A DNA stretch of 64,000 bases from Marsupella aquatica (lineage: Eukaryota; Marchantiophyta): assembly GCA_973895155.1 (NCBI GenBank), contig OZ316897.1:2170001-2234000 (forward strand). The letters are read 5' to 3'. Below the pieces are notes generated by a model. The model was not told the DNA's origin and did not search any database. It was given only the letters and a program-made list of their open reading frames with translations. The translations under genes were made by a program, and so were the position numbers. Shown one piece after another: positions 48,343 through 61,228 of the stretch (position 1 is its first letter; every line of letters starts with the position of its first letter).

Positions 48343-50830
48343 TTAATTTCTCTGATCTGAAACTTTGAATCCATCTTTAAGGTATCGGGTTAAGAGCATG
48401 TTGCTCACCCAATGGTTTGCCTGATTTTTTTTTCCATCTTCAGAAACTTTAGTATCAGTGCTAGTCGAACCATCTGTTTCAGAACTCGCTTCACCACTCG
48501 CATCGCCCCGTGGAGAAAAAGCGGATGCCGTTTCTCTCGGAGACTCTGTCACCAGGTAGTGTAGCCTTCTGCTACCCTGTTAGAGCATACAAGATTGTCA
48601 CAAGAACATCGTAATGTTGTGCATAGTTTGAACCGTTCAACCATTTGACTGGCAGAGAACTGAGACGTGTATACAAGAATTCTTGTACAAGGTACATATT
48701 AAATTGAGACATTACTACATCGCAGATGGTGACATTTTAATCATCTAGAAATAGAAGAAGTTCTGCATAAACATAAGTTTAGCTACTGTAAGTGCTGATA
48801 TAAGAAGATGGGAAATCGTTCGTGAGTCTCTCATACCTGGAGGGCGCGCCAATGAGAGTAGGCACGAAAAAGATTCCACGCCAATATGATATTGGGGAGC
48901 GGGAGAATCTGCACACACGTATTCATTGTTCCGAAATCAAAAACAATTTACAACTAGTCGTGCTCGCCGATCAACAGAGAGGTTTTCTTTGCTATTTTGT
49001 GTTGTGCTCGCTTCCGTCATTATTATTATTCCAGCACAACAAACGGAAGGCATGTTGTGTCCAAGAAAAGCCAGGAGTGCAAGAACATGTGTATCTCAAA
49101 CCTGAAGACTTACCCCAAGAAGAAGACTGAAGGGGAGCAAGACAACCGACCCATACATATAATTTCGATGAATGACTTCTCCACTGCGCAATGACTCGAA
49201 GAAAAAGTGTCAATTTCTCATCTCCTGTACAAATCATGGGAAAACAATCCAGCAAGTACTGATCCCCACGCGTTCCTTCCTAGGGGCCGACACTAAAGCC
49301 CACGTTCCAGCAGAACATTCTACCAATGTAAAGCGTATCGCTAATTCGTCGTTTGTTTCTGTAAGAAATTACGACAAAAAGAGGGCAAGTAGGCGGAGCA
49401 ATACCTGCTTGCAAGATGCCTCACCCGTCGCCGCACTAGCCTTGGATTCACACTACTACATCCAAGAGTCAGGATGATGAGCATGTCAAAAACACCGCTT
49501 TACGTACAGGTCTAGCAAAATTGCATGATCTGGAGTGAGAAGAATCGTGGCCAAGACCACACTACGTCGAGTACACTGGGGGCTAGTGTGAGTATCAAAA
49601 CCCGAAAAACAATAAAAAGCATTGCGGGTATAACAGTGATATGAACATCAAAATCTCAAGTCTTAATCATGATAATTGGAACTCACCATTTCGGATATAC
49701 GATCTCCACCAGTCCTGCATCCTTCGGGATTGCCTTCAGAAAGGACTCAGTCGGCCCTAATCGTGAGAGCATTCCCTCTCCTATACTGAACACAGAATTT
49801 GATTAGTTACCAGGTATGAGGGGATCACCAGACTTCAGTTCACAGAGCTATTATAATTGCTGTAGATCTACATGGACTATACAAGATTTTGGATGTATAA
49901 GCGCCTGATATTATTCCACAGATAGCGGCTGAGGGCAATAGATGAATAAAAATCAATTCCAGATCTTGAATACACGATCAAATGCCAGCTAGAATTGAAA
50001 TGTCAAAGCATTTTACAGGACTTTAACCGAAGCCCTGAGGTAAAAAATGGGCAGAGGAGCATCGCCACCTACATATGCAATCTTCTCCGAATGCTGCCTT
50101 GTGGTGTAGCCCCCAAAGCAACCCACTGTTGATGCATCTGTATAAACCCAAGAATTCGAACAGATGAAACCTTATCTCTGCCCACATGCACTAATTACAG
50201 TAGTCCAAATTGCAGGTTGGAACAGGGCAGTGGCCTTCAGACTGAACAGTACCTCAAAACAGCAAACCAATATCCAGTAAACTTACAGCGTCGACAGAGA
50301 ACAGGACATTTCACTCCATTGATGACTCGAGATTCCAGACCTCGGAGAAGTGATGTTAGTGGTCAGACAGCACAAACCATAATTCGCATAATTCCAAAAG
50401 GTTAAAATGTGCACTGCCAGCAAACAGCTCAATGTGCAACTTGGGCACTTGGGACACATACGCTTCTTTTCTTTCCACCAAACGGAACCCACATTAGTTG
50501 AGAACTCAGCGGAGGGAGAAAATGTAGGTAAGAGTGGTGACAGTGGGGACTTGCAGACTCGATTCTGTGGCGCCCACTAGACAATTGTGCTCAAGGGGTA
50601 CAGCTCGATGGAGGTTTTGAAATTACCTTGTCTGAGCCATAGCTTGTGAGAATGTCAACTTGCTCGCTTATTGAAGGAGTCATCCGCAAACTTTTAAGCA
50701 GCTCCCTCAAGCTCATGACAGGCGGGGGGCTGTTCATCAACGGGCCATTCTGGGCGCCACCAGTGGGGAGAGCTGTAGTAAACGCCCATCGCCTACCCAT
50801 CACAGGAAACACCACAATGCGGCTCGACAT
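48343..50830 (-). CDS. Mitochondrial K+/H+ exchange-related protein (Mit_KHE1-like)
   Basis: Seven minus-strand exons join in phase to 263 aa: 50830-50627, 50137-50073, 49785-49687, 49452-49405, 49183-49114, 48908-48837, 48576-48343. Four exons are 48-72 bases, too short to stand out alone; they were placed by splice sites plus conservation. The order of conserved segments is SSRIVVFPVMGRRWAF, QWVALGATPQGSIRR, EGMLSRLGPTESFLKAIP, VNPRLVRRRVRHLAS, GEVIHRNYMYGSVVLLP, ILPLPN, LFRAYSHWRALQGS. This matches, from memory, the plant/fungal family annotated as mitochondrial K+-H+ exchange-related (PF10173). A hydrophobic stretch around residues 148-175 suggests membrane association. The Ser/Glu-rich C-terminus is variable. 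A long (GA)n tract on the coding strand lies just before the ATG. Direct evidence for ion exchange by this protein is lacking. Confidence 0.82.
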
Positions 50831-50855
50831 GATCGATCACACACATCCACAATTC

Positions 50856-50857
<2 letters not shown>

Positions 50858-50902
<45 letters not shown>

Positions 50903-51020
50903 AATCGCCAAATCTGTCACAATTTATTTGCAATTCAGACCGTCTCACATCTACGCTAAAACCTCAATCTGCCGTAGAGGAGCAAAGAATGTTCGAAATC
51001 ATCCCCAGTGGTCGCCAATT

Positions 51021-51052
<32 letters not shown>
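50858..51052 (-). promoter_or_regulatory. Two GA/CT tracts at the start of the K+/H+ exchange-related gene
   Basis: Tracts of (CT)n at 50858-50899 and 51024-51052 read as (GA)n on the coding strand. The nearer one lies about 28 bases before the start codon. With the CT tract in the DCD-gene leader, they suggest a recurring leader/promoter element. BBR/BPC binding is possible but not shown. Confidence 0.6.
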
Positions 51053-51061
<9 letters not shown>

Positions 51062-51399
51062 CGAAAGGAATCTTGTGAGTAAAACCCTAATCAATAAATA
51101 AATCCTTTTCGAGTTCGCATCGCAGTAACAAATCCGAGCAAAAGCCAATCCGGCAAATTGTTGGGCGGCAACTGACTCGATTACAGCCTCTACTGTAGCC
51201 CTACGTAACTCTCTTTCTTGTAAATCGCCTCTCACTGAAACGTCTTCCGAGTATCTCCACCTTTCCTCTCCTCCTTTGAACCCACTAAACCTTTGAACCC
51301 GAAACAAATATTCCCTTTTTTCTCGGTGCTCCTTTTCACCCACTAAACCTCCAATTGAACCACAAGAAGATTCTGCTTTTTCAGTGCTCATTTTCTCCC

Positions 51400-53088
51400 A
51401 CTAAACCTCCTAGTGAACCTGACCCACATAAAATGTGACCAGTGCCCTCCACCAACCATTCCGAATGCCCTCCACCAACCATTCCGAATGCCCTCCCCCA
51501 CCTCTAAGTGTATTCTATATATTTACAGTAGTCTTGAGTTTTCAAATCTAAATGCCAAACAGAAGTGTGGTCACCAAACCAGCCTCTGTTCAGGCATTCA
51601 TTCTCATCAATGGCAATAAAAACACATCCAGATCCATCTGGATAGTACATTTGAGGAATGGAGTTCAATTTATTTATTTATTTTTGGGGGGGGGGGCATT
51701 TGGTGGCCAGTTTCACACATCAAAATGTGATAATATACACTGTGCACTCTTTGATTTAAATAAAATAACGAGATATATCATGGTACAGAAAGATGTCCAC
51801 AGTATATGTCATATTTGATGTGCAGTTACCGGGACCCCTTTTTGGTGGGGTTGTGGACTGTTTGACAGCAAACATCTCAATGTCTCTAAACGCACCTCTA
51901 TTTCTCTTTTTGGGGAACATAGTCCACCAAACTGATAAGATGCTCTCTGCCCACACACCAAAACCCCCAAAACATCACCTGTTTCCCCCATCTAGTCTTC
52001 CCTTTTCCTCTATCTCTGTATTTTGTAGGCACTCTTTAACTAAATTGGTTGTTACCCATTTTGTTTGTTTTCCCCCCTTTATTACATCTCATGCCTTTGG
52101 GTCTAGTCTCCAAGTTTGGGGCATTATGTTCTTTGGTAGTGAGATACGTTTCACAATTATTTTTTAACATACATTTCCATAAGCCCCCCTTCCTACCCCA
52201 AACCCGAGACCCCCCCGGCAGATGGAAGAGGAGACATGCTAGTTTCATACTCACCCTTAGCCCCACTAGATCAGCTGGATACGGCTTCCCATTGAATGAA
52301 ACTGGCTAGTTGTCCACCAAGTCTTGACACATGATCAAAATGGGTGATTTTAGCGAATTTGGGAGAATTTAGTAGAACCTTGGTGGATTTAACATTTTTT
52401 CTATTAGAAGACTCTCCTTTGGTCCAATCAAAGCACCTCAATCTTAGACTAGTCTAATCTGATATACTGATAGATTTATCACATTTGGGAGTGTGAAAGC
52501 GTATGTAAAATAGTGTAATACCATGTCATAGTCAAAGAGTGGACTACTTGGTTGTGACTATTGAAAGGTACTGTGAAGGGTTGTGCCTATTCAATATGGA
52601 CATCATTTCAGTACCCTTGACTACAGAAGGCTCTAAATTGCCCAACCCACTTGCAAGTCAGAGCAATTGTCTCAACCAATATTGTTTAGATCTTGTAGAG
52701 TTTTGTTTGACTTCCACCTTAAATAAATTCTCCCATAAGAATATGAAGATGAATGGATTACAAAATGCATTGTGTTCAAAAGTCCAATTAATAAACTCCT
52801 CCAGCCTGAGAGCTCCATGGATGGATACAACAATGTCAAACATATCCAGTTCCTTAAGTTGTTGGTTGTCGATTGAGTTGTGTAAACCCACTCATGTCTT
52901 GAATGTTGCTGTTGTAAACTCCATGTTGGGTATGACACCTTGGCCAAGAACCAACCAGGAGGATTGACATCCAGACACAGAATCCATGGAGTGTCTCTAA
53001 CACAGTCCCAATCCCAAGACAGCAAGACAATGGTTTGATGAAAGCACAGACTCCAAGGGAAACAGAATATATTGTTGATTGAGGAAGG
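51400..53088. other. Intergenic region between two divergent genes
   Basis: No gene recognised. Positions 51437-51496 hold tandem copies of ccaccaaccattccgaatgccct. Positions 51680-51696 have a G run. The right part is probably the PAQR promoter. Confidence 0.4.
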
Positions 53089-55044
53089 ATGGGTCGGTGG
53101 AGATCATTCTTCAAACAAAGGTTTTCATCAAGGGGAAAATCTCCAAGAAGACAGGATGAGGTCCCATGCTCGATCTCAAGTTCTCAAAGCGCCAGAGAGA
53201 ATTCGCGCAATGTTGATGAAAACCGGGAAGGAAGCTCCCCTGAAGCCACCAGTGCTGATCGTCATGATTCTCCAAGGAAAGACCCCTTTTGGAGTAGAGT
53301 TAAAAAGCGATCATACCAACTGGTGGACTTCCATGCACTTCCAGAGTATTTGCGTGGAAACGAGTTCATTTTACGGCACTACAGAGCAGATTGGCCGTTG
53401 AAGGAAGCTCTCCTTAGCGTTTTCAGGATCCATAATGAGACTCTTAACATTTGGACGTGAGTTGCAATTCTTATGTGCTTCCTCGTGAAAGTCTTAGTCT
53501 CTCACCTTGATCCTTAATTGAGTAGTCCAGGACGTCTGTTACTCTCTGGCCAGGAACATGACGTTCTCAATATCCTTCTCAATATCCACTGTAGTATGAG
53601 TAGCAAATCCCAGCATCTTCAATACATCTCCTTGTCACCGTAGCGTTGTCATTCGAGGTCATTGGCAATCACAGATTCCAAGAAGCCATGGCAGTCCATT
53701 CCACTTGAGCAGCGTAATCTGAGGTTGGAAAGAATGCAGGAAATTCCTGCTTGGGATGTTGAGACAAGACGAGAGACTTTTATCTCCAAACTTACAACTT
53801 CACGCTTTTCTCCATCTCTGCCAAAACTCTGAGATTTTGATGTTCAGACACGAACCTTGAGGTTGGAGATAGCTGTAGGGTTTGAGACTCAGAGATCTTG
53901 TCATCTTACGGTGAACCTGATCATTTCCCCTCCTTTGCCTTTTGCAGGCATTTGATTGGCTTTCTGTTGTTTCTGGGGTTGACTATCTACACGGTATGGC
54001 AAATGCCTAAAGGCGAATATCCTTCTTTGTCAAAGTTGGCCACACTGCCAACAATGAGAGATCTTAACAAATACCACGCGGAGATAATGGCTTGCTTCCC
54101 GCCATTACCACCATCTGTCCCGTCTCTTTTCCGTTCTCGATACTCTCCTGTTGTAATCAAGGACCACATTGCAAGCTTTCGTTCAAGCCCTCCACAATGC
54201 ATTGTGGTAAGCTCGATGTGACAAACCTATCCCCTCGTTGAATTGACTCAATTCGAAATATGTACAACCCTCCCTTAACTATAACATGAAGTCATCGTTG
54301 AAGATCCAAGAGATCTGTCTATTCTTGTGACAGTATTCTCCAAAATCGTATTTACTGTCTAACAAAGCATGGAGCATTGTGGTGCAGCAAACCGTGAAGG
54401 AAGATATAGGCAAAATGTTAGCACCAATTATGCGGAAACCAACGACTCGATGGCCATTCTTCATTTTTCTGGGAGGTGCAATGTTGTGTTTGTTAACAAG
54501 TAGCTGCGCCCATTTGCTTTGTTGCCACTCCAGTCGATTGACGTCTTTCCTATGGCGCTGTGATTATGCTGGAATTTCAGCCATGATTGCAACTTCCTTC
54601 TTCCCTCCTGTTTACTACACATTCATGTGTCATCCCAACTGGCGAAACTTCTATCTCACAAGCATTACGATCATTGGTGTCCTCATTTTGATAGTTACTG
54701 TCAGTCCATCATGGCAGAGGAACAAGTACAGAGTTTTCAGAACACTCTTATTTTGCGGGATGGGAATGTTTGGAATCATTCCATACATTCACAAATTCAT
54801 AAGCCACAATCACAACGAAGCATCGTACAATACCACAACACATGAAATTGTCATGAGCGTCTTTTATGGGCTTGGAGCCCTCTTCTATGCCACTCGCATT
54901 CCTGAGCGGTGGATGCCTGGCTCATTTGATATCGCAGGGCATAGCCATCAAATATTCCACGTCCTCGTAGTCTGTGGTGCTTACACCCACTACAAAGCTG
55001 CCTTGTTATACCTCGAATGGAGGGACCAAAAAGGATGTGACTGA
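53089..55044 (+). CDS. Heptahelical transmembrane protein of the PAQR family
   Basis: Three exons, 53089-53456, 53948-54206 and 54388-55044, give 427 aa. The N-terminal 65 residues are basic/Ser-rich and cytosolic. The PAQR core starts [16 protein letters not shown] and [14 protein letters not shown] (first metal-site region and TM1). It continues with [38 protein letters not shown] and [19 protein letters not shown], where AGHSHQIFH (392-400) supplies the conserved His pair. It ends [13 protein letters not shown] as in plant HHP proteins. Known: PAQR proteins are seven-helix membrane receptors or ceramidase-like hydrolases with a zinc site; plant HHPs act in stress and hormone responses. Seven hydrophobic segments are visible. 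It is convergent with the photolyase gene. Confidence 0.93.
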
Positions 55045-55822
55045 AATTAACTCGGTCAATTCAAAAGAGCAGGTACACAGATTCCACTCTTGTGTTTTCA
55101 ATCAGCTTCCAGTGCTCCATACTAGTGGAAGTTATTGATATTGATTAAATCAACAGTAAAAGGAGGATGCTTTGTGCACCCACTCTAGTGACAGACAGCC
55201 ACTGTTCATAAACGGGCTCCTCTGTTAATGCCTACTTCGGGGCACTCCTCAAGCACAGGTACTACAGATACTGTTCCCTCCATCACTACGCTCCTCGCGA
55301 TCATTATCACACTAATGATGAGAATATATGCTAATTACGAACAGAGGGTAGAGGTACGGGGATGGAGGACATGATAGCTAGAGCCTTTAATGTGATTGGG
55401 TACGTATAAATCGATGCAGATGTAACTGTAGGAAGTTTTCTTACGAATTTCTGGTGCAGTCAGGACTTTTGTATGACGGGGATTTCATAGTTAAAGAATC
55501 TCGATGACTCAATATCCCATCGATCCTTTGAATAATTCAGGGTTCTGCTCACAGACGGGATACCATGGGGTCTGAAGTTCTCCACCGTTCCGACCCTCTC
55601 GTTCATTCCAAAAAGAATGGATTGTATTCAAACTAAGGTTTTCCGTCTGTTCTGAAATCTAAAGCCAATGACTTCATCCAAAGATACCCTGGCTATACAG
55701 TTTCCAATAGCTGGCCAACGGCATCGAAGAGCTCGAAGAATTTGTAATTCAAATCACAGAGACTATACAGAACAGGCTTATTTTGAATTCATTACTTTTT
55801 CCTGGCATTTTCTACTTATACA
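55045..55822. other. Convergent 3' intergenic region
   Basis: Space between the ends of the PAQR and photolyase genes, holding both 3' UTRs. No separate gene or repeat was seen. Confidence 0.6.
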
Positions 55823-58800
55823 TTATCTTCCACCTGCAATCAGTCTATCAGAATCTTTAGCCTTTTTCTTGACCATACTGACAATTCTGTCGACATATGC
55901 AATGTATGCTTCAATGTTGAACTTCCGCTTGCAGCCTGCATAGTTCATGTAACGGATCTTTCCGAAGACTGGTCGCTCCTTCCAACCCTGGGACAATTCG
56001 CCCGAAGCACGCAGAAATTTAGTTGTCTCAATCAGCTGACAGGGCTTTCAATGGAGATATATTGATAAGACGCCCATCTAGAAACTCAATTTCTAATTTG
56101 TCATAAGAGTGAGAGATCTCATCTGAAGAAACAATGTTCGGGATGATCAGTGAACAACATGGAGAAAACTAAAGAGATGCCCTCACCTCACTCACCTGGT
56201 CATGAATACCACAGATAGACCACATACAGCCCACATAGCCATTCGGATCCCTACCGTCCAGTTCGTACTGCAAGAAACAAATTCAGTTTGCCTTAAGTAA
56301 ATGACTTGATGGAAAAGAAATAGACGATACACTAGTTATCCACTGACCAGTTTCCACACTTGTTCATTATTTTATCCCCTTGCCCTCATCAAAATAATTC
56401 ACACATAATCTTAATTCCACCAATGCTAGAGGTTTCCCCACTCCCTGCACAACCCCTTTGGGCTGCCAGAGGGATCGTGCGTCTAGACTCTCATTGTTCG
56501 GGAAATAGGAACGGACGAAAGATATAAGGCCAGAGCACCAAACTTTCATAGCGGTCAAGTGTGTAAAGCATTCTCGTTCGCCAGACTTGTCAAAATACCT
56601 TATCATTGAGGTAAATTGCTATCTCCAATGCGTCTTCTGGACCTGGAGTCCACTCTAGGATTTTTTTCGCCCAGTACATTCTGCAAGTGGAAAGAGGAAA
56701 AACGTTAATAGGGGAACACCAGAAATCAAGACACGTCCCAGGAATTGTATTTGACTCACGTAGAGATAAGGAAATCTCCAGTAACCATCTCATTATAAGC
56801 ACCCCAACAATGCACTAGTATTGTCCGCCCAAAGACCTTTGTACCATAGTAGAATCAGCGTATGTACCTCATAAAGCCGTGCATCTTCCCATGGTGAACC
56901 ATTTCTAGCTGTGATGCGTTCCAGAGCTGTAAACAGAAGATAGATACATGTGAGAAATAGAAATAAGCTTCTCATGCGTATAAAACTACAATTCACATAA
57001 CATGCAGCAAAAATATTTATCTGCGTATTGTCAGATCCAGGCCAAAAATTTAAAAATCCTAGGCATTGTCGTAGAAGCAAAATTTATAGACTGCTAAATA
57101 ATCAGGAGCGCGAAATGTGTCAGGTAGGTTCCAGTGCGTACTTTGTCATGAGTCCTTCCTTTCTCCAACTGTTCCCTCCTATAGATCAACCAAAATGAGC
57201 ATGTCTCAATGTCAGATGGATTAAAAAGTTCCTCTCCAGAACATCACTATTGCAGATGGCTTTGAAGGACCTACGTATATAAAAATTCCCGTTTGTCTGA
57301 GGTATGATCCCGAAGTGTCTTTTGGGCCCAGTCCCATGCACCGCTGATGTTGTCATAATTCGGTTGGTAGTGGCAAAAGTTTTCCGAAAGCTCTCGCCTG
57401 ACTACTAGTTCTTCTAAGAAAGAGTCAACCGTCTGAGAAACAAGACCACATACACAGGTAAGCTAGAAAAATTTGTCTCTGAAAAGTCTCTACTCAGTAA
57501 ATACACCATTATGCTGAAGTTAAGCGCCTTAATCTTATTATGTAGCATGTCGCTGGGTTCAAACACGTTCGACTGCGATTCATGCTCTCGTCTTTCAAGG
57601 GTGAGACCAGGAGAGACGGATGCTTTGGAAGACATTACGAGATGCACGCATACCTTTGGACAGTTCTTTCTAACCCTGCGTGCTTCTAAGGCAGCTCGCT
57701 GAGGAGAAATGTGACCGTAGTGCAAGTAGGGCGATAAACCGGAAAGAGAACCGATCTTTGTTGGATCATTCCGTTCATCGTACTTCTGAAGCCGTTTGGT
57801 GAGAAAACCATTTTTGGTGCCTTGCAGTGCCTCAAGTGCCGCATCTTCTCCTGGTTCGCACCATTCTACCTCTGGAACTTCTGCACCCACACTTGTGCCA
57901 ACGAAACCGATGTCGTTCAGTCAAACCAGGCATAGATCAGACAATTGAAGTTGAACAATTGGGGACTGGGCAAAAAACCGAAATTTTCAAAGGAAAACGA
58001 GAACCCTCAGCAAAGCTGTACTTAAGTTTCGTTGTTCTGCAATGATGGCTAGGGAAACGCATCACAAGCGAAAGAGCTCCCAAGAAAATCCAGAGCACGG
58101 AGAACCGCGTGTGAATCGAACCCGACTTAGGTAAAGACAAAGGAAAGTTAAACAAAGATATTGGGAGTGCAACTGATACGACACACCAAATGATTCCAAA
58201 CCAATTCACCTCAGCACTTCGTCTATCAACAGATCCCAGAAGATAGGGTCAGGATCCACAGAGGTCCAGGGCACTTGGGGAGGCTTCAAGTCTGGGAATT
58301 CCACCAAGTATTCCGGAAGCAACTTGTGAATCTTTGTTCTAATGGTGCGTGCTCCATACTCCAGCTTCGGAGAACAAACCCAAACTGGAACAACGTTGTG
58401 TGCGTCCACTTCATGAACGCTAACAGACGGCGCTACATTGACACAAATTCCATCCCGCCAGACACGCCCTATTCTCAAAGGAGAAAAGTCCATCACCAAC
58501 ATGGACGCATCACACTCTTTCAAAAATGCAGGTATCGTGTCTTCTGCTTTGCCCTGCCCAGATGAAAGAACTTTTCCGTTAGCGAGGAAAGTCTGCTGAG
58601 AGAAAGATAAATTCAAACTTGAACATTGTTTGGGTCCAGTCCTCTATGTATTTTCAAGATATACCTTCTGTGTTTAGTGGGAAGAAGAGTGTGGAAGAAG
58701 ACAGATAGAACTTGAGTCTCAGATAGAAACCACCATTTTTTAGATAACGACATAGTTGCACAAGATTGAGATCTAGAATTATAAATCTCTGCTGTATGGA

Positions 58801-59628
58801 ATAGGAGAGTGTCAAGGAATTCTACATCTGTTAGAGTTTTTGGTTTTGGATTAGTGTCTTAAGCCGACACACAACCGGAAGACATTATAAGGGTGTATTA
58901 TTTGAAGCACTAGGGAATGAATACTCGGTAAAACTGCATATAAGAGCATAATAGCGAATGATGCGCACCCGAAACAAAAAGAAAGGAATATTAGAAGCTG
59001 CGAGGTTCTTCTCCAGCACACGAAGGCCCCTCAACATGAACCCAAAGTGACGAGCCTTCGCTCCCAGGAAATTTTCTACCAAGTTGAACACTACAGCCAC
59101 AGGTGCACCCTTTTTGTTGGCCTCCTGGATCGCATGAAGTAGGGCCCAATTATCCCGAGATCGCTGATCTCTGGATACCCAATAGATAACTGGGCCTTTC
59201 TTTCCTGCGACCCCTTCCTTCAGAGTTCTCACCCTATTGTAGTTCACATCATCGCTAACAGGTTTCTTGGGATCAGTCTTGTGTACAGTCTCTGCCTCCA
59301 AGTCAACTGACGTCCCTCCATCCCACGCATCCCCCTCCTTCTTCGACTTCTTGGGGCTCGGCTTAACCCCACTAGGATCCTGCTTCGATCTCTTCAATAC
59401 CATATCGATTGCCGGTTGGACTACCCTTTTATTACTGAGTCTGCTCATCTTGGAAGCTTGTTGGGCAGACTTGCTGACGTCAATTGCTACAGAGAGAACC
59501 GAGCAACTAGGTTGATATTGGTTTGAAATGGCTCCAAAAGGCCTCCGGAGAGCGAGGCACAGTAGGCTGATACTCTTTCCAGAGAAACAGTGCAGCAGGG
59601 AGGCAGATTGTACCAACATCCAGTGCAA
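55823..59628 (-). CDS. PHR1: Class II CPD photolyase
   Basis: Nine minus-strand exons join in phase to 604 aa: 59628-58969, 58553-58210, 57891-57654, 57432-57275, 57178-57142 (37-base micro-exon), 56926-56868, 56680-56599, 56267-56196, 55987-55823. Conserved blocks in order: [20 protein letters not shown] (antenna domain start), [28 protein letters not shown], then the FAD domain with [92 protein letters not shown]. These are class II signatures. The enzyme uses FADH- and light to split cyclobutane pyrimidine dimers. The N-terminal 60 residues before MSRLSNKR (59448) are hydroxylated and Cys/Leu-rich, like a transit peptide; the basic KRSK...KKSKK region may be nuclear. Dual targeting by alternative starts is inference. 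Confidence 0.95.
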
Positions 59629-59649
59629 GAGAATTTGGAGTCTTTGAAC

Positions 59650-61220
59650 ATCGGATAGAAGCTCTATACCGACATAAGGTTCTAATGCAGCTTCAAGTCC
59701 CGAGAAGTTTGGCCTTGATCAAACACATCGGGCTTTTGAGCCAATCAACAAGTCCACGGCACCAGCAGATTTCCAATATTTACCCAAGCTACAATTTCGT
59801 CCCGACCCAAAGATGTTTCCTCGAATACTAAAGTCTAATGTTTCATCGCATGACCCTGCCAACACAAGCACAAGACTGTCAAAAAAAAACAGAGGCACAA
59901 TTATGCAGCATTTGCGCAACATTCAGCTCAAGGAGAGTCTTCTAGCCCATAGCTTTCCAACGGGGCAGAAAAACATTCCCAAGCCCTGCCAGGCCACCCA
60001 AATTCCACAGAGCCTGCTCTCGAGGACTTAGGACGGTTATTGCCTAAGCTCGGACGAAGAGAAATATCACCAAACTTAAATGCATTGGTCACAAAAGAAT
60101 ATTACGGTATTGTTGGGAAGCGGTTGAGATGATGGATGCAGGGCCAAAAAGAAATTTTCTTAGAGTCACAATTCCCCCCTAGAGAGGGAACGATAGAGAG
60201 ACACAGAAAAACTGAAGGCCCAAGAGGTTGATAATTCCTCCTGCCTGTAATGGTGGGTCTGACTTAACTGCATTGGTTTGTAAGGAGAACCACCACAACA
60301 CAATGGAAAATGCAACCAAATCCAACCAAAACTGGAGAAGGACGAAGAAGGGACGAAGAAGAGACGGAGAAGGTGGAGACCGAAACTTTCAATTCAACTA
60401 CTTTATGAAGCTTTGCGTTTTAAGCCACGAGGACCAAATTTAGAGGACCACGAGAACTCGAATTGAGAGACCAGACGGAAGGAAGTCGACGAACTTTATC
60501 ACAATTTTTTAGAAAATAGCAACAGAATCTGTGAGCTTCACAACCGCACTGGCTTTCACTGAGACTGTTGACATACCATGAGGGCAAGAGAAAATGAACA
60601 ATTACGGACGGCAAATTGCAAGCTTCCCTTTCCTTTCCTTTTTTCATACGTTTAAAAAATCGAAATCCAGAGGCACGAAGAAACTCTTACAATGACAATC
60701 ACGGATTTGACAAACGAATGGGGCACCAGTTTGAAAGTTTCGTTGTGGTGTGGATTCAAGTCGCCCAAAATTGGAACAATACAGAGCTCTTGCTCGAGGT
60801 ATTTGGCACACGAAGTCGAGAACCAAATAGAACATGTGGGTCTGGGTAGACCAACAAATGGGCAGTCGATTATGTGTCAAGCGAATCCGGGAACCAAATG
60901 GTGAGCTTCGATTTGGTCTGGATTGAAAACTAGCAAATCGAAAGAGTGGAGCACGCGGGAAAGCGAGTGAATGGTGGGATTAGAAAGATAGCAACGAATC
61001 GACGGACGAGGGAGGCCCACCATAGACGGAGTAAAGAGTGCTGTAATGCTCGTCGACGTGGGTCTCGTCCTGCCTTGCAGTTACTTCTCCACTCCTGTCT
61101 GTCTCCTTGACCCTAACACTAATGTACTGATTCAATGGATAAGAGCCCCCTAATCTCATTCATTGATATGTTTTAAGTACACCCTAACCCCGAGCCAATC
61201 TATTGATTAATGGGGATCTC
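59650..61220. other. Upstream region of the photolyase gene
   Basis: Likely photolyase promoter and moderately GC intergenic DNA. ORFs of 60-80 codons on both strands overlap each other and show no domain. No repeat family recognised. Confidence 0.4.
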
Positions 61221-61228
61221 AAACCTCC

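Noticed and set aside
50999-51391. 130-codon minus-strand ORF ending in an Arg-Glu run
   Set aside because: It overlaps a GA tract and lies in the leader/promoter of the K+/H+ exchange-related gene; no domain and no splice support.
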